The translations under genes and the position numbers were made by a program. Positions 9,344 through 18,259 of a DNA stretch of 64,000 nt are shown here, in pieces. Below the pieces are notes generated by a model. It ran no database searches. It was not told the DNA's origin and saw only the letters and a list, made by a program, of their open reading frames with translations. This DNA is from Bradyrhizobium canariense (GTDB taxonomy: Bacteria > Pseudomonadota > Alphaproteobacteria > Rhizobiales > Xanthobacteraceae). The stretch is taken from positions 1 to 64,000 of the forward strand of contig NZ_VSST01000062.1 of the NCBI RefSeq assembly GCF_019402665.1. The letters run 5' to 3'. The first letter of the stretch is position 1, and every line of letters begins with the position of its first letter.

Positions 9344-9357
9344 TTGATATGAATCAA
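9344..9357. promoter_or_regulatory. FixK/FNR-type box in divergent promoter region
   Basis: TTGATATGAATCAA is a perfect TTGAT-N4-ATCAA site between divergent genes: 76 bp upstream of the gene starting at 9268 (minus) and 71 bp upstream of the gene starting at 9428 (plus). It could serve both. Confidence 0.75.
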
Positions 9358-9427
9358 AGGTCCGAACGGCGCGAAACCTAGCTTAGCCCTGACGCCGACC
9401 CCACAGCAAGCCAGGAACGCCCCAATC

Positions 9428-9880
9428 ATGCCCGGCATCGATGAGCTCATTCCCAACGCACTGCAAATTCGCAAGGAAGCTGCGCTCGAGGAAGCCAGAA
9501 AGGCCGAGGAATATGTTCGCCTCGCCGCCGCGGCCGAAGCCGAGAAACGCGCTCTGATCGAACGGCTGAGCAAACCGTCCGGCAAATCCGAGGAGGAGAA
9601 GATCAAGCTCGCCTCGACCATCATCCAGCGCGCGGTTCGCAACGGCCTGACCGAAGTGCAGGTCTATCGCTTCCCGAACACCCTGTGCACCGACAAGGGC
9701 CGCGCAATCAACCAGATGGAGGCGGGCTGGGAGAAAACGCTGACCGGAATTCCAAAAGAGATCTTCGAACTCTGGACCGAATACCTCAAGCCTCGCGGCT
9801 ATCGCATCGGCTATCAGGTCATCGATTTTCCTGGCGGCGTGCCCGGTGACATCGGCGTCATCATTTCCTGGGGCGACTGA
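9428..9880 (+). CDS. conserved hypothetical protein upstream of ppk2
   Basis: This 150-residue cytosolic protein has no family I recognise. The first 60 residues form a charged helix rich in Ala, Glu and Lys. The rest is a compact domain (TIIQRAVRNGLTEVQVYRFP, PKEIFELWTEYLKPRGY, GVIISWGD). No signal peptide or membrane segment is seen. It lies 36 bp upstream of ppk2 on the same strand and probably shares its FixK-type promoter. Codon use and composition fit a real gene. Confidence 0.75.
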   Translation: MPGIDELIPNALQIRKEAALEEARKAEEYVRLAAAAEAEKRALIERLSKPSGKSEEEKIKLASTIIQRAVRNGLTEVQVYRFPNTLCTDKGRAINQMEAGWEKTLTGIPKEIFELWTEYLKPRGYRIGYQVIDFPGGVPGDIGVIISWGD

Positions 9881-9916
9881 ACACGTTTCGGCCGAGTTAA
9901 GAGAAGGCGGAGCGGC

Positions 9917-10717
9917 ATGGCAAAGGACGAAGCCTCAGAGCGGATGAAGCGCAAGGACTACGAGAAGGAGCTCGAAAAGCTCCAGATCGAGCTTTGCCAT
10001 CTCCAGGATTATGTGAAGGAAAACAAGCTTCGGGTCATCGTCCTGTTCGAAGGCCGCGACGCGGCCGGCAAGGGCGGCACGATCAAGGCGATCACAGAAA
10101 AGGTCAGCCCGCGCGTGTTTCGCGTGGTGGCGCTGCCTGCGCCATCGGATCGCGAAAAGACCCAGCTTTTCTTCCAGCGCTACATGAAGCAGTTTCCGGC
10201 CGGGGGCGAGATCGTGATCTTCGACCGCAGCTGGTACAATCGCGCCGGCGTCGAATATGTCATGGGATTCTGCTCGCCCGCCGAGCACGATCGTTTCCTG
10301 TCGCTCTGCCCGCAGATGGAAAAGTACGCCATCGACGGCGGCATCATCCTGATCAAGATCTGGCTCGAGGTCGGGATGGAGGAGCAGGAGCGCCGCTTCA
10401 ACGCCCGCATCGACGATCCGGTGCGGCAATGGAAGCTGAGTCCGATGGACCTCGAATCCTTCAAACGCTGGTATGATTATTCCCGCGCGCGCGACCTGAT
10501 GCTCAAGAAGACGAGCACGAAGGAGGCGCCTTGGTACATCATTCGCTCCGACGACAAGCGGCGGGCGCGGCTGAACTGTATCGCGCACATCCTGGAGGCT
10601 ATCCCGCACAAGCGGATCAAGAAGGACAAGGTGAAGCTGCCGAAGCGCTCCGACAAAGGACGCTACAATGACCAAGCGGTCCTGCGCGGGATGAACTTCG
10701 TCGCCGAACGTTATTGA
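9917..10717 (+). CDS. ppk2: polyphosphate kinase 2 (PPK2)
   Basis: This 266-residue cytosolic polyphosphate kinase of the PPK2 family transfers phosphate between polyphosphate and nucleoside diphosphates or monophosphates. It shows the Walker A loop (FEGRDAAGKGG), the Walker B segment (IVIFDRSWYNRAGVE) and the lid region (RRFNARIDDPVRQWKLS). Length and motifs fit class I one-domain enzymes, which usually favour nucleoside diphosphate formation; that subclass is inferred. ATG at 9917 follows a GGCGGAG sequence. A conserved hypothetical gene and a FixK-type box lie upstream, suggesting energy supply under oxygen limitation. A strong hairpin follows. Confidence 0.95.
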   Translation: MAKDEASERMKRKDYEKELEKLQIELCHLQDYVKENKLRVIVLFEGRDAAGKGGTIKAITEKVSPRVFRVVALPAPSDREKTQLFFQRYMKQFPAGGEIVIFDRSWYNRAGVEYVMGFCSPAEHDRFLSLCPQMEKYAIDGGIILIKIWLEVGMEEQERRFNARIDDPVRQWKLSPMDLESFKRWYDYSRARDLMLKKTSTKEAPWYIIRSDDKRRARLNCIAHILEAIPHKRIKKDKVKLPKRSDKGRYNDQAVLRGMNFVAERY

Positions 10718-10760
10718 CGAGGTGATCGAACGCACTGCCGGTGCGGTCTGATCCTTGACC

Positions 10761-10796
10761 GCGCTGCTGACGGTCCGCTGGGTCCGTCAGCAGCGC
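10761..10796. terminator. strong hairpin terminator between convergent genes
   Basis: A perfect 13-bp inverted repeat (GCGCTGCTGACGG/CCGTCAGCAGCGC) with a 10-base loop lies between ppk2 and the convergent Gly-rich protein gene. A weak T-rich stretch (ATTCTTTCAAT) follows on the plus strand. It probably ends transcription from the ppk2 side and perhaps both. Confidence 0.75.
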
Positions 10797-10802
10797 ATTC
10801 TT

Positions 10803-11249
10803 TCAATACGGGTACTGGTTGGGACAGACCCAGTTGCCGTACGTGTCCTGATAACAACCGTTGTTGTTGTAGTATCCGTAGGCGCCCGCGGCGGCCGCAC
10901 CGACGGCAGCAGCGCCGTAAGCCGCGCCTCGATAGCCATATCGCGGATAGCCTCCGGGATAACCGGCGACGGGACGGCCGGGACGGCCCGCAACGGGGTA
11001 ACCTGGACGGCCAGGACGACCGGCGATCGGATGGCTTGGCCGCGGACCTCCTGCGTAATGGCGTCCGCCTCCGCCATGGATCCGCCCCGCGTGAACGGCG
11101 CCGCCATGGAAACCTCCGGCGCGCATGCCCCCTCCACCTCCGCGATAGCCACCACCGCCACCTCCGCGGCGGGCATAGGCATCATCGGGAATGAGCATTG
11201 CCGTGAGAAGAACGACGGCCGCAACAAGAGCCAGAAGATAACGAAGCAT
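10803..11249 (-). CDS. small Gly-rich exported protein
   Basis: This 148-residue protein has a signal peptide (hydrophobic residues 5-20, ending AYARR). Repeats follow of Gly-Gly-Tyr-Arg, His-Gly-Gly and a Gly-Arg-Pro-Gly-Arg-Pro-Val-Ala type (about residues 75-105). The end is a short Ala/Tyr helix and a tail with two Cys (GCYQDTYGNWVCPNQYPY). Such Cys-bearing tails recur in exported bradyrhizobial proteins of unknown function. A GGAGGACATGCC ribosome binding site supports the start. The biochemical role is not known. Confidence 0.75.
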   Translation of the reverse strand: MLRYLLALVAAVVLLTAMLIPDDAYARRGGGGGGYRGGGGGMRAGGFHGGAVHAGRIHGGGGRHYAGGPRPSHPIAGRPGRPGYPVAGRPGRPVAGYPGGYPRYGYRGAAYGAAAVGAAAAGAYGYYNNNGCYQDTYGNWVCPNQYPY

Positions 11250-11409
11250 GGCATGTCCTCCCTCGATATGGGTACCGTGATCCGCTTTTCGACGATGCCT
11301 CGCGAAACGCGGCTGGCATCCGAACCTGGCGCTGATTTGCCGCCGCTTCCCTGACTTACGTGCATGAGAGAAGCAGCCGTCATTCAGCTAGAGCGGCGCG
11401 AGTGCCGCT

Positions 11410-11847
11410 CTACCGCTTCAAAGCTATCGTCACGCCCCCCACAGCGGCCGACAGCTCCGCACCGACCTTCGGTCCGCTGAGCTGCAGAATCACGCCGTTG
11501 CCGTTTTGGAGCTGAACGGCACCTGCGCCGGCAGCGATAGCACCGCCCGCACCGCCGACAGCGTAGGAGCCTTCGATCGACTCCGGCCCCCTCAGGTTGA
11601 GGGCGCGACCGACCAGCTTGGTGGTCGAAGCGCCGATCGTGAAGCCGACGCTCATACCCGAGACGGTGAAGGGATATTTGTGGCCGCGATACAGCAGAAC
11701 GCCCTCGCCGCCACCGACGCCAACGATGAAACCGCCCTTGGTGAAGACAACGGCGACCTGGCCGGTCTCTGCCCGCGACGGCGTGCTGAAGCCGGCGACG
11801 CCTGCCAGCGAAGCGACCAGGGCGGCATAGATAGCGACTTTTCTCAT
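11410..11847 (-). CDS. exported protein of unknown function
   Basis: This 145-residue protein has a clear signal peptide (residues 1-26, ending PSRAE). The mature part is rich in Gly, Ala and Val with alternating hydrophobic residues (GGFIVGVGGGEGVLLYRGHK, then GAGAVQLQNGNGVILQLSG), suggesting a small beta-rich envelope protein. I do not recognise the family. It lies 31 bp upstream of the AspT-type exchanger stop on the same strand but downstream of that operon, so it has its own or a read-through promoter. Confidence 0.7.
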   Translation of the reverse strand: MRKVAIYAALVASLAGVAGFSTPSRAETGQVAVVFTKGGFIVGVGGGEGVLLYRGHKYPFTVSGMSVGFTIGASTTKLVGRALNLRGPESIEGSYAVGGAGGAIAAGAGAVQLQNGNGVILQLSGPKVGAELSAAVGGVTIALKR

Positions 11848-11878
11848 GAGTCTTATTTCCTCTGGTTGTGACGCCGAG

Positions 11879-13579
11879 CTATTGAGCCAGGATCATTGCG
11901 AAGTAGCCGAACACGGTGAGCAGAATGCCGGACACCGCGTACCCGACCGGGAACCCAATCCAGGGCACGGAGCTCTGGATTTCCACCGCGGCCTCACGGC
12001 ACGGCCCGGAGTGAGATCGCGCACCGGCAACGCCGCCCATCAACACGGCCGGGTTGATCTTGAAGACGTGGAAGCCGATCGCCCAGACGATGAACGGCGG
12101 AATCGTGCAGGCAATGAAGCCGGCGATGAAGATCTTCAACGCGACCGCACCCGTGAGCTGCGCCAACAACCCGGCGCCGGCATTGATGCCGACGATGGCG
12201 ACGAAGACCACGAGGCCGAGATCCTCCAGCACGTTGCGCGCCGCGTTCGGCGTATTGCCGAAGAAGCGCAGTCGCGAGACCAGCGATGAGACGATCACGC
12301 CGGACAGCAACAGACCGCCAGCATTGCCGAGGCCGATCTTGGCGCCGAAGGCCGGAAATTCGATCATGCCGATCAGGAAGCCGATGATCATGCCTGAGGC
12401 GAGCGTCAACAGATCGGTCGAGGTGTTGGTCCGCGCAATGCGTCCCCACATGTCGCCGAGCTCGTTGACAGCCGACTTGATGCCGACCACCGAGACGATG
12501 TCCATCCGCTGCAACTCGGTCTTGAGACCGGCCGGAATCTGCACGCCGCCACGTTCCACCTTGGTGACCTGCAGCTGGCCGGCGATGGCCGTATCGCGGA
12601 AGGATTCAAAGGTCCGTCCGGCCATCTCCTTGTTGGTGACGAGGATGTCCGCCTGATCCATGGGAATACCGAGTGCCTTGGCGTCGGCAACCTCCGGACC
12701 GAGCAGGCCCATCTTGTCGGTGAGATGCTCGGTCGAGCCGCCGAGCGCGACGACGTCGCCCTTTTGCAGAACGAGTTCGGGGTCGGCACCCAGCGGTTCT
12801 CCTCGGCGCGCCACATTGACGATGCGGTATTCGGGATTCATCGTGCGGAATTTGGCAATGCTCATGCCGACCTGGGCCGGATTATCGAGCCGGTAGGCAC
12901 GCAGGCCGAACTGCCGGTAACCGGTCAGGCCACCACCCTCGAGGTCCTTGACGCCAAACTCCTGCTCGTACTGCTTGGCTGCGGCCTTGGCGTCGACGCC
13001 CCACCAGCGCGGCAGATATTTGCAGATTAGGATGATGCCAACGGTGCCCCAGATATAAGTGATGCCGTAGGACAGCGCGATCATGCCCGACGCGTCTTCG
13101 GGCTTCATGCCTTCGGGAAGCTTCACGACGCCCGAGGTGATGGCCTGCTCAGCCGAGCCAATCGCGGCCGACATGGTCTGCGATCCCGCCAGCATGCCGC
13201 CGGCAGCGCCGATCGGCAGCGCAAAGAGCTTCGAAAGCATAACGACAAGCGCAAGACCGAGAACGCTCGACACCAGCGCCAGGATGCAGAACTTGAGACC
13301 ATCGCCCTTCAGGCTGTTGATGAAGGACGGTCCCACACGTAAGCCGACGCCATACATGAACAAATAGTAGAACAGGCTCTTGGCGAACGCGTTCAGCTCA
13401 AGCTTCACGCCGTAGACCGACGCCCAAACCGAAAGGGCTGCGCCCACCACGATGGCGCCGGCGACCATGCCGAGGCCGTAACCCTTGATGCTGGCCCGGC
13501 CGATCCAGACGGCGAGCCCAACGACGAAGAACAGCAACAGAAACGGGTTCTGCTGCAAGAACGTGAAAAAGCTCTGCAT
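11879..13579 (-). CDS. AspT-type aspartate:alanine exchanger family transporter
   Basis: This 566-residue inner-membrane antiporter of the AAE (AspT) family has two blocks of about five transmembrane helices (residues 1-170 and 385-566) around a cytosolic region with two TrkA_C/RCK-C-like domains. Characteristic segments include YLFMYGVGLRVGPSF, AGGMLAGSQTMSAAIGSAEQ and ARSHSGPCREAAVEIQSSVP near the C-terminus. In AspT systems the exchanger swaps a precursor amino acid for its decarboxylation product, generating proton motive force. This gene starts 14 bp after the decarboxylase gene, with GGGAGGG before the ATG. Its partner enzyme here is an Orn/Lys/Arg-type decarboxylase, so the substrate pair may not be aspartate/alanine. 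Confidence 0.9.
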   Translation of the reverse strand: MQSFFTFLQQNPFLLLFFVVGLAVWIGRASIKGYGLGMVAGAIVVGAALSVWASVYGVKLELNAFAKSLFYYLFMYGVGLRVGPSFINSLKGDGLKFCILALVSSVLGLALVVMLSKLFALPIGAAGGMLAGSQTMSAAIGSAEQAITSGVVKLPEGMKPEDASGMIALSYGITYIWGTVGIILICKYLPRWWGVDAKAAAKQYEQEFGVKDLEGGGLTGYRQFGLRAYRLDNPAQVGMSIAKFRTMNPEYRIVNVARRGEPLGADPELVLQKGDVVALGGSTEHLTDKMGLLGPEVADAKALGIPMDQADILVTNKEMAGRTFESFRDTAIAGQLQVTKVERGGVQIPAGLKTELQRMDIVSVVGIKSAVNELGDMWGRIARTNTSTDLLTLASGMIIGFLIGMIEFPAFGAKIGLGNAGGLLLSGVIVSSLVSRLRFFGNTPNAARNVLEDLGLVVFVAIVGINAGAGLLAQLTGAVALKIFIAGFIACTIPPFIVWAIGFHVFKINPAVLMGGVAGARSHSGPCREAAVEIQSSVPWIGFPVGYAVSGILLTVFGYFAMILAQ

Positions 13580-13593
13580 ATCCCTCCCCTTTA

Positions 13594-16347
13594 TTACGAT
13601 GCCGCCTTCAGCTTCGGCGCGGCGCCGGGCTTGGGCCGCCCAATCTTCGCCAGGGCTTCGGCACGTACGAGCTTCAGCCCTTCCTTGGCGTCGTAGCCGT
13701 GGATTTCCTTCACATCGAGCTTGCGCATGAAGTCGATGGTTTCCTGGGTGATGACCTGCCCCGGCACCATGATCGGGAAGCCCGGCGGATACGGGATCAC
13801 GAAACTGGCGGAGACGAGGTCGGGACCGGCCTTGAGACGACGGTCGATCTCGGAATCGCCGAGCCGGATATATTCGCATCCCGCTGCGTCATAGGCCGAG
13901 TAGAAGCCGCTACGAATGTCGCCCTCGTTGGTCCTGGTGCCGGCATCGCCACGGAAACTGTCGTGGAACTGCGAGAAGTTCGGCAAGTCGGGCACATCGG
14001 TCATCAGGCTCTTGACGCGCGCCTCGAAGGTCTTCTTCGCATTGGCGCCGCCCTGAACCAACCCGCGGTCGACCTCTCCCGCGATCTCGGCCAGCACCCT
14101 CACCAGATGCGCGACGTCGCTGCGGGTATTGTTGATGTTGGACTGGAACAACACAGAATTGCGCGATGTCTTGTTGATCTGGATGTTGTAGTCGTTGGCC
14201 AGGATGCCCTTGAACTGCGTACCGTCGTAGCCGGCGGTGCCGCAGACCAACGTCATCCGGGTCGGGTCGAGGCAGAACTCGTCGTCGTCCAGGCTCTTCA
14301 GGACGCTCGCCCAGTTCATGCCTGTTGCGAGATAGTCGGTGAAGCCGCTCTGGCGATATTGCGCCGGCACCATCGCGTCCGCACCGAGAATCCGGAAGTA
14401 TTTCGAGATCAGCGGATTGCTGTTGACCGCTTTGCGGATCGCGAACGCAATTTCGATCGCGTTGGCGACGAGACCGTAGCCCTCAAGCTCCATCTGGCGC
14501 CGCGAGACATCGAGGCTGGCGATGAGCTGCTGGTTCGGGCTGGTCGACGCGTGCGTGAACACCGCCTCCTTGAACTGCTGCTCGACGGTGTGGAATTCGA
14601 CGTCCTTGACCGACAGCATCGAGCCCTGCCGGATCGCCGACATCGACTTGTGGGTCGAGTTGGTCTGGTAGACGCGCAGGCGGATCTGACGCGGATCCGG
14701 GATCAGACGAGTCTTGAGCAGCACCTCGTCCGAGGGGGTCTTGCCGAGGTCGGCCTGCTGCTTCTCGTAAGCCGCGACCGATTTCGGATCATGCATCCAG
14801 GTCTCGATCTCGTTGGCGGCGCCCATCGCGGTCCGTCGCCGCAGGAACGGAGAGAAGCGCGCGAAGCCGAACCAGGCTTCGTCCCACAGGAAGATCAAAT
14901 CTGGCTTGATCGCGAGACATTCCTCCATCACCCGGCGGGTGTTGTAGATGTGGCCGTCGAAGGTGCAGTTGGTCAGGTCAAGCATCTTGACGCGGTCCAG
15001 GCGGCCGTCGGCTCTGGCATTCAGCAGGGCCTGCTTGATGGTCTTCAGCGGCACCGCGCCATACATCGAATATTCGGTCATCGGGAACGCTTCGACGTAG
15101 ATGGGCTGAGCACCGGCCAGAACCATGCCGTAATGGTGCGACTTGTGGCAGTTACGATCCACGATCGCGATGTCGCCTGGCCCGAGCAGCGCCTGCACCG
15201 CCATCTTGTTGGATGTCGAGGTGCCGTTGGTCACGAAGAACACGCGATCGGCGCCGAGCGCGCGTGCCGCCTTATCTTGCGCTCTCTTGATGGTGCCCGT
15301 CGGCTCCAGCAAACTGTCGAGACCGCCGGTGGTCGCGCTGCTCTCGGCCAGGAACAGGTTCAGCCCGTAGAATTCGCCCATATCGCGGATCCAGTCCGAC
15401 CTGAAGACAGATTTGCCGCGAGCGATCGGTAGCGCATGAAACGTCCCGATCGGGCGTTGCGCGTATTTCTTGAGATTGTCGAAGAACGGTGTGTCGAAGC
15501 GATCCTGGATCCCTTCGAGGATGGAGAGATGCAGCTCGAGGAGCTCTTCGATGGAGTAAAATATCCGCCGAACCACATTGGCTTCGGGGTTCCCCGCCAT
15601 TGCCTCCACGTCGCGATTCGACATCAGGTAGATGTCGAGCTCGGGACGTACCCGCTTGATGACGTGCGCCAGCCGGAGCGCGGACGCGTCCGCCTCGTCC
15701 TTGATGCCCGCGGCGGCGGTCATGGTGCGGAGTATCGGCGCATCGTGGCGCGAGCGCAGGCCGAACCCTTCGTTGATGACGACGGCGGCGATATTGGGGT
15801 TGAGCATCGTCGCGCAGAAGGCGTCTTCAAGACTACCGACGATCACCGGCTCATAGACGAAAGAATCGACCGGACGGCGCAACTTGCGCCATTCGGCGGC
15901 GAGCGCCGGCCAATGGTTGGACGAAAGGCCGGTGACGATCAGTGTCTCGAAATAGGGTCGATGGCCCTCATGCGATCCGAAAGTTGACGGCACAAGCTCG
16001 GGCGCATCACCGTTGCCGTCGTCCTTGGCATTCCAGTCGCCGGCAAGCTGGCGGAAAGATCTCGTCATCAACGCCTGCGTGATGCGCGTCGCGAGAGCAA
16101 GTGAACCCGCCGCATCCCCGGCCGAGGCCGCTTCCCGCAAAGCCGCCATCAACTGCAGCCCCGGATAGCCGTGAAACTCCTCTATCACGGAGAGATCCGC
16201 CAGCGCCGCATCGTACTTCGTGCGGTCACCGCCGCGCGCCCATGCCTTCGCTGCCTCCACCAGATCGCGCCAATCATCCGCCCGTCCGCCGGGCCCGGAA
16301 ATGAACTGATCGATGCGCTTTTCTGTAGCCTTGGCGTCCTTGGACAT
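13594..16347 (-). CDS. Orn/Lys/Arg-type PLP decarboxylase, long form
   Basis: This 917-residue fold-type I PLP enzyme belongs to the biodegradative Orn/Lys/Arg decarboxylase family. The first 130 or so residues are an extra region not usual in AdiA/CadA. A wing-like domain follows (to about residue 320), then the aminotransferase-like core with TNGTSTSNKMAVQALLGPGD, FLWDEAWFGF and the PLP lysine Lys567 in STHKSMSA, then the C-terminal domain (FVIPYPPGFPIMVPG). It removes CO2 from an amino acid, consuming a proton. The ATG at 16347 follows GGAGAG. It forms an operon with the AspT-type exchanger and has a FixK-type box 63 bp upstream, suggesting an acid or energy-stress role. Confidence 0.9.
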   Translation of the reverse strand: MSKDAKATEKRIDQFISGPGGRADDWRDLVEAAKAWARGGDRTKYDAALADLSVIEEFHGYPGLQLMAALREAASAGDAAGSLALATRITQALMTRSFRQLAGDWNAKDDGNGDAPELVPSTFGSHEGHRPYFETLIVTGLSSNHWPALAAEWRKLRRPVDSFVYEPVIVGSLEDAFCATMLNPNIAAVVINEGFGLRSRHDAPILRTMTAAAGIKDEADASALRLAHVIKRVRPELDIYLMSNRDVEAMAGNPEANVVRRIFYSIEELLELHLSILEGIQDRFDTPFFDNLKKYAQRPIGTFHALPIARGKSVFRSDWIRDMGEFYGLNLFLAESSATTGGLDSLLEPTGTIKRAQDKAARALGADRVFFVTNGTSTSNKMAVQALLGPGDIAIVDRNCHKSHHYGMVLAGAQPIYVEAFPMTEYSMYGAVPLKTIKQALLNARADGRLDRVKMLDLTNCTFDGHIYNTRRVMEECLAIKPDLIFLWDEAWFGFARFSPFLRRRTAMGAANEIETWMHDPKSVAAYEKQQADLGKTPSDEVLLKTRLIPDPRQIRLRVYQTNSTHKSMSAIRQGSMLSVKDVEFHTVEQQFKEAVFTHASTSPNQQLIASLDVSRRQMELEGYGLVANAIEIAFAIRKAVNSNPLISKYFRILGADAMVPAQYRQSGFTDYLATGMNWASVLKSLDDDEFCLDPTRMTLVCGTAGYDGTQFKGILANDYNIQINKTSRNSVLFQSNINNTRSDVAHLVRVLAEIAGEVDRGLVQGGANAKKTFEARVKSLMTDVPDLPNFSQFHDSFRGDAGTRTNEGDIRSGFYSAYDAAGCEYIRLGDSEIDRRLKAGPDLVSASFVIPYPPGFPIMVPGQVITQETIDFMRKLDVKEIHGYDAKEGLKLVRAEALAKIGRPKPGAAPKLKAAS

Positions 16348-16409
16348 GTCTCTCTCCGGATCTTTGCGACGTCTCGGCCGGGATCGTGATGCCCGCTCAC
16401 CTCGGCCCA

Positions 16410-16423
16410 TTGATCCAAGTCAA
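16410..16423. promoter_or_regulatory. FixK/FNR-type box upstream of decarboxylase-exchanger operon
   Basis: TTGATCCAAGTCAA fits TTGAT-N4-GTCAA, the FixK-type variant, 63 bp upstream of the start at 16347. Confidence 0.7.
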
Positions 16424-16552
16424 GGGTCGAGCGCCTTGAAGAGGCCCGGAACAATTTGCGATGCGGACATCGTCCAAGGCGCTACCGCGTGACCGATTGA
16501 GGATGATGGTGAGATCGCGTCAGAGCCGGCCCGCCCATAGGTCGGGCGTATC

Positions 16553-18259
16553 TTATGGATTGGGATCAGATGATTGCCCGGTCATGGTTTCCCCGAGTAC
16601 GCTGTCAACCGAACGAAGCCACGTCCTGCTGTCGGTCTTTTCCGCCAAGCCTTCAGCCCGCAGCAGATCGCGTAATTGTGCGTGCGCGCCGACGATGCGG
16701 AAGGTGATATTCCGGGAGGCGAGTTCGTCATAGAGATCGTGCAGCATGCGCGCGCCGGCCAGATCGATGTAGGGCGCGGCCGACAGATCACAGACAACGA
16801 GCTTGACGCCGGCCGACAGCGGCAAGGTGCCTAACACTGTCTCCAGGATCGTTTCGGCATTGATGTAGAGCAGCGAGGCTTCGGGTCGAAACGCGATGAT
16901 GCCGACCAATGGCTCGACGCCCTCGTGCCTCGCATTGTCGGAATAGCGGCCGGTACCGGGCAGCCGGCCGAGGAAAGCAACATTCGGACGCGAGGCTCGC
17001 GCCAGGAGCAGGAAGATCGACGCGACGGCCGCCAGCAAGACGCCCTGCAGGATGCCCAGGAGCAACACTGACAGGAGGGCAATCGCCGCGGCATAAAAGT
17101 CGATGCGGCTGACTTGCCACATTCGCAACAGCGCGCGGATGTCCACCAGCCTGTAGACGGCGGCAAAAACGATCGCCGCCAGGACCGCCTTGGGCAGGTT
17201 CGTCAAAAGCCCCGTGAAGAACAGCAGGCACAGCGCAAGCGCCGCCGAGCAGATCACCAGGGCCAACGGCGTGCGCGCCCCGGCATTGTCGTTGACCGCA
17301 GACTGCGACAGCCCGCCGGCCACGGGATAGCCGTGGCCGAAGGCGGTGACGAGGTTCGCCGCGCCGAGCCCCAAAAGCTCCTGCCGGACATCGAGGGCAT
17401 AGCCGTGCTTGGCAGCAAAGCTGCGTGCGGCGGAGACGCCTTCGATATAGGCCAGCAGCACGCATCCCGCGGCCAGCGGGAAGAGCTCGTCGGGCTCCAA
17501 TAGACCAAAGCTGGGTAATCCAAACGCCGGCAATCCCTCCGGAATTTTGCCGGTCACCGGCACGCCAAGCGACGGAAAGCCAAGCAGTGTCGCCAGCATG
17601 ATCGATAGCGCCATGATCGTGAGCCCGACCGGCCTTCCCGGCAGCCGCCGCTCTCCCACCAGCAGGAACAAGAGCGCGATGGCTCCGATCGCCAGAACCA
17701 GCCAATTGACGCCGCCGAGCTGGCCGGCGAGCTTGATGGCGCGATCGAAGAAATTGTGACCGCCTCCGGCGACGCCGAACAGGCTCGGCAACTGGCTCAT
17801 CATGATGGTGAGTCCCGCACCGGCCTTGAAACCGACCAGGATACTGTCGCTCACCAGGCGGACGAGAACGCTGAGCTTGAACAGCCACGCGATCAGACAA
17901 AGCAGCGCTACCGCACAGGCGGCTAGGCTCGCGATCTCGGCGTATTTCGCCGCGTCTCCGCCGGCCAGCGTCCCGACGGTCGCCGCAATCATCAGCGAGA
18001 TCGCCGAGGTCGGACCGATTGCAAGCTGGCGCGACGACCCCAGCAGCGCATAGCCGACGCCGCCGAGCATGTAGCCGTAGATGCCGATTTGGGGCGGCAG
18101 GCCCGCCAGCGTGGCATAGGCCAGCGACACCGGAATGGCGTAGGCCGCGAGCGTGATGCCGGCGATGGCGTCCGAACGCAGCCAGGCGCGGTGATACCGC
18201 GCCAACCAGGTTGCGGGCGGAAACAGGAAGATCCAGCGCCATTTCCGCCCGGAAGACAT
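16553..18259 (-). CDS. SulP-family anion transporter with STAS domain
   Basis: This 568-residue inner-membrane protein of the SulP/SLC26 family has about twelve hydrophobic helices. It begins with the family signature (DAIAGITLAAYAIPVSLAYA, then LAGLPPQIGIY) and ends with a cytosolic STAS domain (about residues 455-555; VVCDLSAAPYIDLAGARMLH). It probably carries sulfate, bicarbonate or another anion; the substrate cannot be told. Its ATG overlaps the stop of the YoaK-like gene by one base (TGATG), so the two form an operon, likely under the box at 18989. A bicarbonate role would fit beside an amino-acid decarboxylase, but this is inference. Confidence 0.92.
   Translation of the reverse strand: MSSGRKWRWIFLFPPATWLARYHRAWLRSDAIAGITLAAYAIPVSLAYATLAGLPPQIGIYGYMLGGVGYALLGSSRQLAIGPTSAISLMIAATVGTLAGGDAAKYAEIASLAACAVALLCLIAWLFKLSVLVRLVSDSILVGFKAGAGLTIMMSQLPSLFGVAGGGHNFFDRAIKLAGQLGGVNWLVLAIGAIALLFLLVGERRLPGRPVGLTIMALSIMLATLLGFPSLGVPVTGKIPEGLPAFGLPSFGLLEPDELFPLAAGCVLLAYIEGVSAARSFAAKHGYALDVRQELLGLGAANLVTAFGHGYPVAGGLSQSAVNDNAGARTPLALVICSAALALCLLFFTGLLTNLPKAVLAAIVFAAVYRLVDIRALLRMWQVSRIDFYAAAIALLSVLLLGILQGVLLAAVASIFLLLARASRPNVAFLGRLPGTGRYSDNARHEGVEPLVGIIAFRPEASLLYINAETILETVLGTLPLSAGVKLVVCDLSAAPYIDLAGARMLHDLYDELASRNITFRIVGAHAQLRDLLRAEGLAEKTDSRTWLRSVDSVLGETMTGQSSDPNP

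Noticed and set aside
13699..15432. Long open frame on the strand opposite the decarboxylase (577 codons)
   Set aside because: It is a high-GC shadow: composition is Arg/His/Asp/Val-rich without any domain, and the other strand has a full PLP enzyme.
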